From: Rhyzopertha dominica
Lineage: Eukaryota > Arthropoda > Insecta > Coleoptera > Bostrichidae
NCBI GenBank assembly: GCA_025024175.1
Contig: QCXZ01000041.1
Coordinates: 26,717,786 to 26,781,785 of the forward strand
DNA: 64,000 nucleotides
Reading direction: 5' to 3'
Below the pieces are notes generated by a model. The model was not told where the DNA came from. It saw nothing but the letters and a program-made list of their open reading frames with translations, and made no database searches. The translations under genes were made by a program, and so were the position numbers. This document shows positions 22,696 through 35,568 of the stretch, one piece after another (within the stretch, counting starts at the first letter, position 1; each line of letters starts with the position of its first letter).

Positions 22696-22928
22696 TGTGG
22701 CAGTAGGCGATTGCCTGAACGTCGCCGCCAAAAAGGGAGTTGGCCTCGGACATGACATTAGTTAGAAAATAATAGTTGTTGTAATTGGTGGTCGAAATTA
22801 ATGAAACTGGAAAAACTGAATTGCTAACGTGTTTTTATTTTGAGATACAAAATTCAACTTTTTATAACAACTATTATTTTCTAACTAATGTCATGTCCGA
22901 GGCCAACTCCCTTTTTGGCGGCGACGTT
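22696..22928. repeat. 3' LTR fragment joined to an inverted LTR copy (palindrome), copy 1
   Basis: 22696-22777 repeats the first 82 bp of the LTR in direct orientation. 22778-22928 is the LTR in reverse complement, lacking the first ~30 bp of the LTR. The two arms form a near-perfect hairpin, with CATGACATTAGTTAGAAAAT mirrored near 22880-22900. Confidence 0.85.
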
Positions 22929-23613
22929 AATAAATTGTTGTTAAAACGACCTAAGTCGTATTACTCCTGGCTTTGTCCCAATTTCTGTTTCGGGTACTAA
23001 TCTACAGCAACGCAAGCAGCGCGCACCCTAAACACCACGGGGTGACATTATTTATTATTTTGTTGTACGTGTCCCTGTGCAGTACCCTAAACTATTATGT
23101 AACGCTAAAAGTGAATTTTTAGAGTCTGCACATACTCAGACTGCTAAAGCATACAGAGAGGCTTGAAAAATGGAAATTGGCGTTACTGTAAAAAAGTTTA
23201 ACGATTTCTGTAACAATTGCGCGACGTAACCACGCTGTGAAATACAAAACGTCTGGGTAGAATTATTATTATTATTATCAATGAGCGTTCCTTGACGTTT
23301 TATTGGTCGAGAGAGAAGTGTGATGCGTTCTGTCTTATGATTGGTCAGCCGTTTTCTGAACAGAGTTTCCCGCTTTTTCTCGGCGAAAGCCAGATATTTT
23401 ATATCTAGAGATGTTTATGTGCAATATTATTCATTATAGATATTTAATAATGCAGTTTCAACTAGTAAAAGCTTTGAAGAAAACTAAGTTCTTTTATAAA
23501 TACGGAGACGTGCTGCAAGTTGGTGAAGGCTGTTCCAAGAATATACTAAATAAAGTCGTTCACACATCCAGTGTGTATTTTACCAGTGCACCTAATAATT
23601 GTCTCGGGTTATA
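22929..23613. other. Noncoding with promoter-like CCAAT and TATA motifs
   Basis: Two ATTGGTC motifs (about 23309 and 23340) and TTTATAAATAC (about 23494) are spaced like a promoter. The short ORF starting at 23411 has no recognisable product. Confidence 0.25.
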
Positions 23614-24672
23614 CAGGGTGTTTTTTAAAAGTGCGCCCAATCTCTTAACTGAGCAATCTCTGACGAATTCTAGGCCGATTCAATCACTTTTATCTATGTA
23701 CAAGTGCACCATTAAAAAGTTATAGCCCTTCATAGTTGTGTTACATGACTAGGTTTTTTGCTAATGACCTTCCAACGGCTGTTGGATATCAATTACGAAT
23801 ATTAAAAGATTTTATAACTACAAGTATGATTTTCTTGTAAATACAAGGGGGTAAACCAAGACACTGATTCACTTATAGTCCACATATTTTTTGTCTGTCA
23901 TTCTTTGAAGTTATTATCTCACATTAATGATAGGTTGCTTTATTCCAAACTTTTTGTTCTCTTACAAATTTTACATTGTTACTGCCGTTTTCGTGTGAAA
24001 TTGCAAAAACCAACTGTTTGATTGCATAAAAATTTTAAATCTATCAGTTAATTAAATGCGCATAAAAATTTCGGGTGTCATTTCATGAATTAATTGGACG
24101 TTTACATTAGCTTTGAAAATCGTATAGGTAAAACTATTGAATTATAGGTTTTCCCAACAGATCAATGTAAAATACGTGAACTTATGCAGCTTCCTGATTT
24201 TCTGCTGGAGAAACCAATAATTTGATTGTTTTTCCTATACGATTTTCAAAGGCAATGTAAATGTCAAATTAACTCATGAAATGCCAACCTCAACTTTTGT
24301 GTGAACTACACTTAAGTAACTGGCAAATTTCTAATTTTTATGCAATCGTGTAGTTGGTTTTTGCAATTTTACTCGAAAACGGTAGTAGCAGTCAAAAATG
24401 TGTAAGAAGATGAAAATCATACTTTTACTTATAAGATGTATCTTTTGATGTTAGCAACTAATATTAAAAAAATTCGATACATTTGCGCCAGCGGTTGGAA
24501 AGTTATTAGAAAAAACCTAGTCATGTAACACAACTTTGAAGGGCTATAAATTATAACCTATAAGTTAATAATGGTACACTGTTGTATATAAATGATAGTA
24601 GCTGAATCGGCCTAAAATTCGTTAGATATTATACCAAGTCAAAAGATTGGCTGTGCTTTTTAAAACACCCTG
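23614..24672. mobile_element. Foldback-type non-autonomous element, copy 1
   Basis: Ends read CAGGGTGTTTTTTAAAAGTG and, inverted, CACCCTG preceded by GCTTTTTAAAA. Inverted similarity extends inward over most of the element, for example TTACATGACTAGGTTTTTT and its complement near 24510-24530, and AAATCGTATAGG with CCTATACGATTT near 24110-24240. No coding capacity. Confidence 0.7.
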
Positions 24673-25979
24673 CATTAATAAAAAAAAATTATGAAAAATT
24701 GTATAAGCTATTACAAAATGTTGGAAGCATTTTGGAGAGAGTTCGATTACTTTAGGTAAATCAGTAGGTACCTATTATTTTTCTCAAAATTTTGAGCTAG
24801 AAATTTGTAATTTCCCTGAAGCTACCTGAATTATTACAAAATTGTATAAATATGTTAGAAATTCTTTGCTTACCTATTTGGAAAAAAACATTAACAAAAT
24901 AGATAACTAACATTTGGTCAAAGCTGTTAGTCATCAAAAGAGCGACAAAATAAGCTACTTGAAACCATAAACGATGTATTAGCTGCCTTTATGCCCCTCG
25001 GAAAAATTTTGAATTTGTTTAATTACAGTTATAGGTAATTTCAATTTGTCCATATCCTGCAGCTGAATGTACCACATTAATAATTATTCGGTGCTATTAC
25101 AACTGTTGTTGCGAACTTCAGCCATTATGCGTTTAATCATATACGAATAGATAAGAGTGTTTTGTAAGGAACATATGTAACATTAATAATGAATATATTC
25201 TAATTGTATTGTACATGTTGCAATATTGTTTAAGATATGGTTTTAGTTATGTAAGTAAATTAGACTTGCCAATTTTTATTCACGTACGATAAAAATTTAA
25301 AAGCATACCTACAAATATTTTCCATTAGCAAAACAATTAATGTTTAAATATAGATCATACACATTGATGATTCTTTGTGAGAAAAGTATTTTGCAGGACT
25401 ACTACTATTTTCTATCTCTAATGACGAATGTTACCAGTTTTAAAAAATCACTCTGTAGCATGCTAACGTTAGGCCTATTAGCCTAAATAATACCTTTCTG
25501 AGAGCATGCAGTCTTGAAAACTATTTATTTTTCAGACCGATTTGAAGTTTATCCCATTTTCATATTTAGTTTCATTGAACCTCGGTTAGCCCGCTCGATA
25601 TACACTTGCGCGCAGGTTAATTTATTCGTTGAAATATAATAAAATACAATCTATGCGTTCTGACTGTAGTTCTGATTTGGCAACGGTGTTGGGCTAAACA
25701 GTGAACGGTTAATCCTTTCTTATATACAAAAGGCTTTACAAAGTCACATTAATATATTTTCGGGCTCCATAGCGATCTGTTACTACTTTTAGAGCTTAGA
25801 CCATGTTATAACTTACCCCTGTACAAGCCCCTCTATGGGTTAACATACTAAATCAATGAGATAAGCTACAGTATACTCCTTTATCTGCCCGGGAAATGGC
25901 GGGCGCATCAGCGATCTGTTAATATCTAGGCTTATTAACGTACTGTTATAAGTATATATATATATATATATATATATAT
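24673..25979. other. Noncoding, nothing recognised, ends in TA repeat
   Basis: AT-rich DNA without a supported feature. The block similarity ends near 25930; a TA run leads into the gap. Confidence 0.5.
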
Positions 25980-26079
25980 NNNNNNNNNNNNNNNNNNNNN
26001 NNNNNNNNNNNNNNNNNNNNNNNNNNNNNNNNNNNNNNNNNNNNNNNNNNNNNNNNNNNNNNNNNNNNNNNNNNNNNNN
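25980..26079. other. Assembly gap (100 N)
   Basis: Exactly 100 N, the conventional placeholder for a gap of unknown length. Confidence 0.99.
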
Positions 26080-29000
26080 CGAAATTGGGAGGTAACTACC
26101 CTTGTTGCAAATTTTATTTTTTTTCGTTTTAGTATGTGATTAGTAGTATAACTGCGAGTTATTTTGCCCTTATAAATTTTCGGTGGAGCAAATAATTGTT
26201 TAGAAGATGTTAGCAAATAAGTGTCACTTAGAGAAAACAGTTTTTCCTAAATATCTCCGAATATAATTAATATATTCAAAATATGAAAATCGGTTTAATA
26301 GAAGGTGATTCGGGAGGTACTGCCTCAACTTAACTACAGACTTTAAGTGTGCGCTTTTGTAATTTCTGTTTTGCGAACTAAAATGGTCTGATTAAAAGGA
26401 ATCGTAGAGATATAAACCTGAGTGTTTACTCCAAGAATAAGTGTCTTCAATTATTTACAAGAAGAAACTAATTTTGTATTACTGGGGAGAATAATGTTCT
26501 TTTAATTTTTGAGTTTTCTTTTACTGGTCAGTCTCTTTATGTAGTTTTTCGTAGTGTGTATATAATTCGTGGATTCAAATTTTTAAACTGTTAATTTCCG
26601 GTTCATTAATAATGTGTTCCATGTGTTTAACCAATGCTATAATTTTGTTTGGTGCTGTTGTATTTCAAGTCTTAATTTAAAGTATTAATTCAAATTAGAC
26701 ATACTGACACTATTTTTCTATAAATCTGAATATATGAAAAAACCGCTGCAAATTGAATCAATACTTCACATACAATTGTCAAAATTTTTTTGGAACAAAC
26801 GGTTCTCGTAATATCAATAATCCATAAATTTATAAATTCATCGTTTTCTTTTGTAACTCGAAAATTTTTAAATTAATAAAAAAATTGCAAGAGTACTTTT
26901 TAATCATAAATTTGATTTTCTATATAATGTCCAAATTCAATTCATTGGAAATATTTCAAAATGTTAATTTTTTTAAAATACTTTTTCCGAGAAATTTTAA
27001 ATAGGGCGCTCTGGATAGTTATAATTTATATGTATACCAAATTGCAAATTTATACGTTAAATCTTTAAATTATCGCGTCCACACACAGACCGACAGACTG
27101 CCAGACAGAAAAGAAATTTTTTGCTCAATTTTTTTTCGCGATAGAGTACTTCCCATCCGTTGGATGTGAAAGTAAAATTAAATCAATTTAAAGCCAAGGT
27201 GAAGCAGAAGCTTCAAACGCCATTAGTGTTCTCCAGGATTGAAGTCTATAACATATGGTTTCCACTTTTCAATTCCACACTGTATGGCAATTGTAATGTT
27301 TTATACTAATATTTTATTTTTGGCTATTTTTAGAACAGCCTTTCTTCAGTCAAGATATTCTACTGCTTTCTAAAGGAACATAAAGTATCCGCAGGTTTAA
27401 GTGGCATTATTACTTCCTAGGACAATTTTTTTTGTGGTGTTATATGGATAGATTAGTTGTGTAAAATTGATTGATTGATCACATTTAAAACATTTACTTG
27501 CCTACTTCTTCATGTAATTTATTGAATATTATTTGTACTTGTGCTAAATAAACACTTTTCAAGTTGGGCTGCTTTGGCTTGTTCCTTTGCGCCTAATGAC
27601 ATAATGGTTGAATTTCTTGTACAATAAGGGTATAAAGCTGTTTCTAGTTTTCAAACTATTTTCAAATAATTTTGAAAATATTTTATCGTCACTCTGTAAG
27701 GTTACCTTCTGATACTTGCCATATAGGAATTTATGCATTCTGAACATAGTGCTATTGTTGGAGTATTTGTTTGGATGGCTCAATGGTTACTCTATTGCAT
27801 GCTATTTCAAAAGTTGTTTAAATTCTCTGAATAAATTTTAATTAAAATTGTTTTACATTAAGATTATTTACCCATAAACTCTACTATATAAATACATTTT
27901 CAGTAAATTAATCTAAGGATGCTGAAAACCGATTTGTATAGTTTTTTGTCAGTTTAGAATTTTATTTTTCTTCTTTAGTAAGCCACAGCTGACACATTTC
28001 AGCTGTATAATTTAATATAGCATATACCTTGTAAACCGTAATATCTTCATCATTTGAGAGTTATATTATTAGTGGCTTTTATTTGTAAAATAATTATACT
28101 ATTAATTATCCCTATCACCATAAACAGAAAGAACCTTCGCTACTACGTTCTGCAAGAGCAAAAAATGGTTTGTATTTCCAAAAGAATAATCAATGACATC
28201 AAAGCTTACGTTATTTGTATCTTAATGGAGGCTAGAAATATAATACTGATGTGTTCGGGAGTATTTTTCATAAACGGCGATTTACAAATTATTATAACTT
28301 GAGAATTTCCTACCGCACAGTAAATAAGTTACAACCTTTAATAGCAGAGATTGGCGAAGCACATAACATTTTTTGCCATAAAGAAAGTTCTTTTTTACAG
28401 CTAATACATTTACAAAAACATAACAGAACATTTATGCTATGCATCAATCTAAGATGCTGAATATATACATACAACGGATATAACAAGCTTACATTTGTAT
28501 ATATAATTATCTGCTATTTAGCTATAACTAGTATTTGCCTTGATGAGCCTTCAATACATACATAATTTTTAATCCTTTTTGTAGCTATTTTTCTTTTATA
28601 AGATTGTTCTTATGCTGTGATTTAAAACATTTCCATTTTATTGTTTTTCCTAGTCAGATCGTCTACATTTTTCATGATACAGCTTTTACATAGTAGAAAT
28701 TTCTGATACGCTGCAACATATGAACCTCATACGTAATTATTGTATTTTAATATCAGTTTTTGGTTTCAAAATTTGGAGCTAATAAGCTATTGATACTTAC
28801 CTTATGATTAGTTGCAACTAGAAATTTNGGTATATTTTACTNTTCTCTTAATATCGCAATTTACATTTTACAGCCCCTAAATGATTGCAAGACTTTCTTT
28901 TTAGTTACCTGCTTTAACATTAACTCTTTCAAACCGAAAAAATGGCAGCGCTGTATGACGCACAAACATCGGTAACATGGTACGTATATGCCGGACGCCA

Positions 29001-30240
29001 AAAACTAGGTAATGGTTCGGACGCAGAAAGATAGCACAATGTATTCCGCCCTGTAAATTGATTAATATTCAATATACATTGCATGTCCTGCCATCTGCCC
29101 GTTAGAAATTGAATGACTGATCTAAAACGCTTGCAGTTTTCGTTTATACTCGTCGGACGCAGAATCACTAGGTTCATGAAAAGACGCAGAAAGAATAGCA
29201 TGATGTATATATATATATATATATAGACATATAGATGGTCATTAGTTAGCCCGATTCCCAAGCTTATGGTATCTTGTTGAGCCCAAAATGACGCTATCGA
29301 ACCCAGGGTCGGGCTCATTAGCGTATGGCACTGTATATAAGCTCTATTCGATAACTGATGTCAAAAGCAGTCTTTAAACAAATTTTTGGGGGGGGCTTAA
29401 CAATGACCGGTCTATAAGTGCAATTCATATGGAATAGTTCACCAAACCGGGCTCAAGGGGGCGCTTTCTGTATCTTTTATATACACGTTGTTTACAAAAT
29501 ACTATTGCGACGCTGTGTGGCCCGACATGTGACAACACTGTACAAATTATTTTCATGCACGTTTGAAGTTTCTTAGCACTGAGATGGGCTCAACATGGCA
29601 TAATTTATGTACTAGCTGTGTATATAAATGTTAATTGATGTAGTAAAAAAAATAGTGTGCGACTAATATTGTTTGGCGTTCTCCAACAGCAGTGAAGAAA
29701 GAAATTTTAAGCTGGAATATTTAATAGACCACAAAAGAATTTATTGCAGAAAAAAGCTCTTATAATTAATTTTTCTTTTATTTCTTGATATGATTTAGTG
29801 AAAGTATAGAGTGAAAATACAGGCAAATAGAAGTGAGTAAGTTCGCTTAATAGTTTATTCCAGTTCATGAGTATAAAAGTATCGAAACATAAAACTCACT
29901 TATAACATAACAGTATTACTAAAACTAAAGCAGAAGTAACACTAAATATTCTCATATACAAACAATTGTTTATAGAAAACAGCTTAGATAAACAAGGTGT
30001 ACACAAAAGAATACAATTTTTTTGTACGGTGTACCTTTGAATCATGCGGTATTTATTGTCAGACAGAGAATTTCTTCCAAATTTACTTCTATTCAACTTA
30101 TTATTCAGTTTACGCGTCGTACGATCTATGTGACGTATGCAAATATTCAATCATAGATCAGTCTAATAATTAGATTCAAAAACAATGTTCGTTTAATTGC
30201 TTTTGCCTTTATTAATGTTCTATTACTTACTTTATATACC

Positions 30241-30415
30241 TGTGGCAGTAGGCGATTGCCTGAACGTCGCCGCCAAAAAGGGAGTTGGCCTCGGACATGA
30301 CATTAGTTAAAAAATAATAGTTGTTATAAAAAAGTTGAATTTTGTATCTCAAAATAAAAACACGTCAGCAATTCAGTTTTTCCAGTTTCATTAATTTCGA
30401 CCACCAATTACCACA
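30241..30415 (+). repeat. 5' LTR of the tRNA-Trp-primed gypsy element, copy 2
   Basis: Same sequence as 20662-20836. The PBS follows at 30417. Confidence 0.85.
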
Positions 30416-30491
30416 TTGGTGACCCCGACGTCATCGTCAGTAGTGCTAAAGTACGTGATTTTAGTGAAGGTAAAGCGCGTGGTCGAAAACA

Positions 30492-31374
30492 ATGTCAGAA
30501 ACGGACTCCGAACCACCAGCAACATCTGGCAGCGGAATGGCCGCACCCGCCCTTAAAACAGACAGAACGGACACCGACAGCATAAAAAATTTAAAAGTGC
30601 CTGCGTTCTGGACTCATAACCCAAAATTGTGGTTCATGCAAATTGAAGCACAGTTCTACAGTAACAACATCAAAGGGGACGTCTCAAAATATTATGCAGT
30701 AGTATCAGCTTTAGACTGCAACACACTACAACAAGTTGCGGATCTCCTGGAGAAAACCACCACCGACTCAAAAATATGATGCCCTTAAGTCAGCTCTCAT
30801 AGATGCTTTTTCGGATTCAAACGAGCGGCAGCTAAAAAAACTGTTGACAGAGATGGATCTCGGGGATCAGAAGCCGTCTCAACTCCTTCGGCAAATGAAA
30901 TCCCTAGCCTCAAACAAAGTCACGGACGATGTGCTTAGAACGCTGTGGTTGCAGCGGCTTCCCAATCAAGTGCAATTAATATTGTCAGCAAGCCAAGGAG
31001 TAGCGTTAACCAAGATGGCAGAGATTACAGACAAAATAGTCGAGGTAAGCGCAGGAAACCCGTTGTCTGTTGCAGCAATAACGCATGCTGGTCCGACTTT
31101 GCCAACGCTCAATCAACCCAATGCGAGTGCACACGAACTGGTCAGCCTCAAAGAACAAGTATCTGTCTTAACAAAAATGGTGGAAGAGATGTGTGTAAGA
31201 GGACGTTACCGTTCCCGCAGTAGAGAAGGAAGCAGGTACAAGAGGACCAGATCATCAACCCCAAGACGGTACGGTGAGTGCTTTTACCATCGACGTTTTG
31301 GAACCAAAGCGAGGAAATGCACAAAACCCTGCGAATTCAAAATGCCGGAAAACGACGCAAGTCGCCGTCAGTGA
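30492..31374 (+). pseudogene. Gypsy (CsRn1-type) Gag, copy 2, frameshifted
   Basis: Identical in translation to copy 1, including the one-base shift near 30759. Confidence 0.85.
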
Positions 31375-31862
31375 GAGCGGTCAGCGACGACTTGAATCCA
31401 CAGTGCCGCCTCTTCGTCAATGACAAGAACAATGGTACATCCTTTTTAGTAGACACAGGCGCGGAAATATCTGTGCTACCGAAAAGATTCGCGATTCACA
31501 GACAGCTAACGACGGACAATTTGCGATTGTACGCAGCTAACGGTACAACAATAAATACTTTCGGTGACAGACTAATATGTGTAAATCTAGGATTACGACG
31601 TCAGTTTAAGTGGCGATTCATAGTAGCAGACGTTACGAAACCCATTCTCGGCGCAGATTTTCTACAACACTACGGACTCTTGGTAGACATTCGCAACAGG
31701 CGTCTTGTGGATAGTATTACGAACATTTCTACCCCAGCACGAGTGGTTAATGCAAGCAGTTCAGAAAGTGTACATATTATTAGCCGTGACAAGTCAGTAT
31801 TCCATGATATATTGCTAAATTTCCCGATGTTTGCAGATGTTCGCCCATTCCGAAAGAAGTAA
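31278..31862 (+). pseudogene. Gypsy retropepsin region, copy 2
   Basis: Identical in translation to copy 1 (VDTGAEISVLP and ILGADFL). Confidence 0.85.
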
Positions 31863-32274
31863 AGCATACTGTAGTTCATCACATTCAAACAACTGCACCA
31901 CCTGTACAAGAAAAAGCTCGTAGACTGTCTCCGCAAATGTTGAAAGTGGCACAAGCGGAATTTCAGTATATGCTTGAACAAGGGATATGCCGCCAGTCAT
32001 CCAGCCCATGGAGCAGCCACTTCATATGGTGCCTAAGAAATCTGCAGGAACCTGGAGACCGTGTGGTGATTATCGTCGGCTGAACGCTATCACTACACCG
32101 GACCGATACCCTGTCGCGAACCTAGCGGACTTCTCCTATAAACTGCATGGCACTAGCATTTATTCCACACTGGACCTTATAAGAGCGTATCATCNAATCC
32201 CAGTGGCAAAAGAAGACGTAGAGAAAACTGCCGTTATCACTCCGTTCGGCTTATATGAATTGGGGAGGGAGTAC
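31863..32274 (+). pseudogene. Gypsy reverse transcriptase, truncated, copy 2
   Basis: Same truncation before the polypurine tract as copy 1. One ambiguous base near 32195. Confidence 0.85.
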
Positions 32275-32507
32275 TGTGGCAGTAGGCGATTGCCTGAACG
32301 TCGCCGCCAAAAAGGGAGTTGGCCTCGGACATGACATTAGTTAGAAAATAATAGTTGTTGTAATTGGTGGTCGAAATTAATGAAACTGGAAAAACTGAAT
32401 TGCTAACGTGTTTTTATTTTGAGATACAAAATTCAACTTTTTATAACAACTATTATTTTCTAACTAATGTCATGTCCGAGGCCAACTCCCTTTTTGGCGG
32501 CGACGTT
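32275..32507. repeat. LTR palindrome, copy 2
   Basis: Same direct-plus-inverted LTR structure as 22696-22928. Confidence 0.85.
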
Positions 32508-33191
32508 AATAAATTGTTGTTAAAACGACCTAAGTCGTATTACTCCTGGCTTTGTCCCAATTTCTGTTTCGGGTACTAATCTACAGCAACGCAAGCAGCG
32601 CGCACCCTAAACACCACGGGGTGACATTATTTATTATTTTGTTGTACGTGTCCCTGTGCAGTACCCTAAACTATTATGTAACGCTAAAAGTGAATTTTTA
32701 GAGTCTGCACATACTCAGACTGCTAAAGCATACAGAGAGGCTTGAAAAATGGAAATTGGCGTTACTGTAAAAAGTTTAACGATTTCTGTAACAATTGCGC
32801 GACGTAACCACGCTGTGAAATACAAAACGTCTGGGTAGAATTATTATTATTATTATCAATGAGCGTTCCTTGACGTTTTATTGGTCGAGAGAGAAGTGTG
32901 ATGCGTTCTGTCTTATGATTGGTCAGCCGTTTTCTGAACAGAGTTTCCCGCTTTTTCTCGGCGAAAGCCAGATATTTTATATCTAGAGATGTTTATGTGC
33001 AATATTATTCATTATAGATATTTAATAATGCAGTTTCAACTAGTAAAAGCTTTGAAGAAAACTAAGTTCTTTTATAAATACGGAGACGTGCTGCAAGTTG
33101 GTGAAGGCTGTTCCAAGAATATACTAAATAAAGTCGTTCACACATCCAGTGTGTATTTTACCAGTGCACCTAATAATTGTCTCGGGTTATA

Positions 33192-34249
33192 CAGGGTGTT
33201 TTTAAAAGTGCGCCCAATCTCTTAACTGAGCAATCTCTGACGAATTCTAGGCCGATTCAATCACTTTTATCTATGTACAAGTGCACCATTAAAAAGTTAT
33301 AGCCCTTCATAGTTGTGTTACATGACTAGGTTTTTTGCTAATGACCTTCCAACGGCTGTTGGATATCAATTACGAATATTAAAAGATTTTATAACTACAA
33401 GTATGATTTTCTTGTAAATACAAGGGGGTAAACCAAGACACTGATTCACTTATAGTCCACATATTTTTTGTCTGTCATTCTTTGAAGTTATTATCTCACA
33501 TTAATGATAGGTTGCTTTATTCCAAACTTTTTGTTCTCTTACAAATTTTACATTGTTACTGCCGTTTTCGTGTGAAATTGCAAAAACCAACTGTTTGATT
33601 GCATAAAAATTTTAAATCTATCAGTTAATTAAATGCGCATAAAAATTTCGGGTGTCATTTCATGAATTAATTGGACGTTTACATTAGCTTTGAAAATCGT
33701 ATAGGTAAAACTATTGAATTATAGGTTTTCCCAACAGATCAATGTAAAATACGTGAACTTATGCAGCTTCCTGATTTTCTGCTGGAGAAACCAATAATTT
33801 GATTGTTTTTCCTATACGATTTTCAAAGGCAATGTAAATGTCAAATTAACTCATGAAATGCCAACCTCAACTTTTGTGTGAACTACACTTAAGTAACTGG
33901 CAAATTTCTAATTTTTATGCAATCGTGTAGTTGGTTTTTGCAATTTTACTCGAAAACGGTAGTAGCAGTCAAAAATGTGTAAGAAGATGAAAATCATACT
34001 TTTACTTATAAGATGTATCTTTTGATGTTAGCAACTAATATTAAAAAAATTCGATACATTTGCGCCAGCGGTTGGAAAGTTATTAGAAAAAACCTAGTCA
34101 TGTAACACAACTTTGAAGGGCTATAAATTATAACCTATAAGTTAATAATGGTACACTGTTGTATATAAATGATAGTAGCTGAATCGGCCTAAAATTCGTT
34201 AGATATTATACCAAGTCAAAAGATTGGCTGTGCTTTTTAAAACACCCTG
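33192..34249. mobile_element. Foldback-type non-autonomous element, copy 2
   Basis: Same element as 23614-24672, differing by small indels. Confidence 0.7.
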
Positions 34250-35519
34250 CATTAATAAAAAAAAATTATGAAAAATTGTATAAGCTATTACAAAATGTTG
34301 GAAGCATTTTGGAGAGAGTTCGATTACTTTAGGTAAATCAGTAGGTACCTATTATTTTTCTCAAAATTTTGAGCTAGAAATTTTGTAATTTCCCTGAAGC
34401 TACCTGAATTATTACAAAATTGTATAAATATGTTAGAAATTCTTTGCTTACCTATTTGGAAAAAAACATTAACAAATAGATAACTAACATTTGGTCAAAG
34501 CTGTTAGTCATCAAAAGAGCGACAAAATAAGCTACTTGAAACCATAAACGATGTATTAGCTGCCTTTATGCCCCTCGGAAAAATTTTGAATTTGTTTAAT
34601 TACAGTTATAGGTAATTTCAATTTGTCCATATCCTGCAGCTGAATGTACCACATTAATAATTATTCGGTGCTATTACAACTGTTGTTGCGAACTTCAGCC
34701 ATTATGCGTTAATCATATACGAATAGATAAGAGTGTTTTGTAAGGACATATGTAACATTAATAATGATATATTCTAATTGTATTGTACATGTTGCAATAT
34801 TGTTTAAGATATGGTTTTAGTTATGTAAGTAAATTAGACTTGCCAATTTTTATTCACGTACGATAAAAATTTAAAGCATACCTACAAATATTTTCCATTA
34901 GCAAAACAATTAATGTTTAAATATAGATCATACACATTGATGATTCTTTGTGAGAAAAGTATTTTGCAGGACTACTACTATTTTCTATCTCTAATGACGA
35001 ATGTTACCAGTTTTAAAAAAATCACTCTGTAGCATGCTAACGTTAGGCTATTAGCCTAAATATACCTTTCTGAGAGCATGCAGTCTTGAAAACTATTTAT
35101 TTTTCAGACCGATTTGAAGTTTATCCCATTTTCATATTTAGTTTCATTGAACCTCGGTTAGCCCGCTCGATATACACTTGCGCGCAGGTTAATTTATTCG
35201 TTGAAATATAATAAAATACAATCTATGCGTTCTGACTGTAGTTCTGATTTGGCAACGGTGTTGGGCTAAACAGTGAACGGTTAATCCTTTCTTATATACA
35301 AAAGGCTTTACAAAGTCACATTAATATATTTTCGGGCTCCATAGCGATCTGTTACTACTTTTAGAGCTTAGACCATGTTATAACTTACCCCTGTACAAGC
35401 CCCTCTATGGGTTAACATACTAAATCAATGAGATAAGCTACAGTATACTCCTTTATCTGCCCGGGAAATGGCGGGCGCATCAGCGATCTGTTAATATCTT
35501 TTAATATTTTTTAATATTT

Positions 35520-35559
<40 letters not shown>
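34250..35559. other. Noncoding end of block copy 2 and TA-rich palindrome
   Basis: No gene is seen. At 35505-35575 TTAATATTTTGTATATA is mirrored after an AT run by TATATACAAAATATTAA, an AT-rich palindrome at the start of the Penelope-like element. Confidence 0.5.
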
Positions 35560-35561
<2 letters not shown>

Positions 35562-35568
35562 AAATATT

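Larger units (their letters stand above)
16491..25930. repeat. Large duplicated block, copy 1
   Basis: Nearly identical to 26080-35500 (offset about 9,579-9,589). Scattered differences are mainly single-base indels in homopolymers. The left part before 16491 cannot be compared because copy 2 starts at an assembly gap. Contains a gypsy derivative and a foldback element. Confidence 0.95.
26080..35500. repeat. Large duplicated block, copy 2
   Basis: Nearly identical to 16491-25930 in direct orientation. It includes the right arm of the 1.3-kb inverted-end element (26080-27190), the noncoding stretch 27190-30240, the gypsy derivative and the foldback element. It ends at GATCTGTTAATATCT, where the two copies part. 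Confidence 0.95.

Noticed and set aside
23411..23725. ORF after CCAAT/TATA-like motifs
   Set aside because: The frame runs into the foldback element and has no recognisable domain. The promoter motifs are too common in AT-rich DNA to support a gene.
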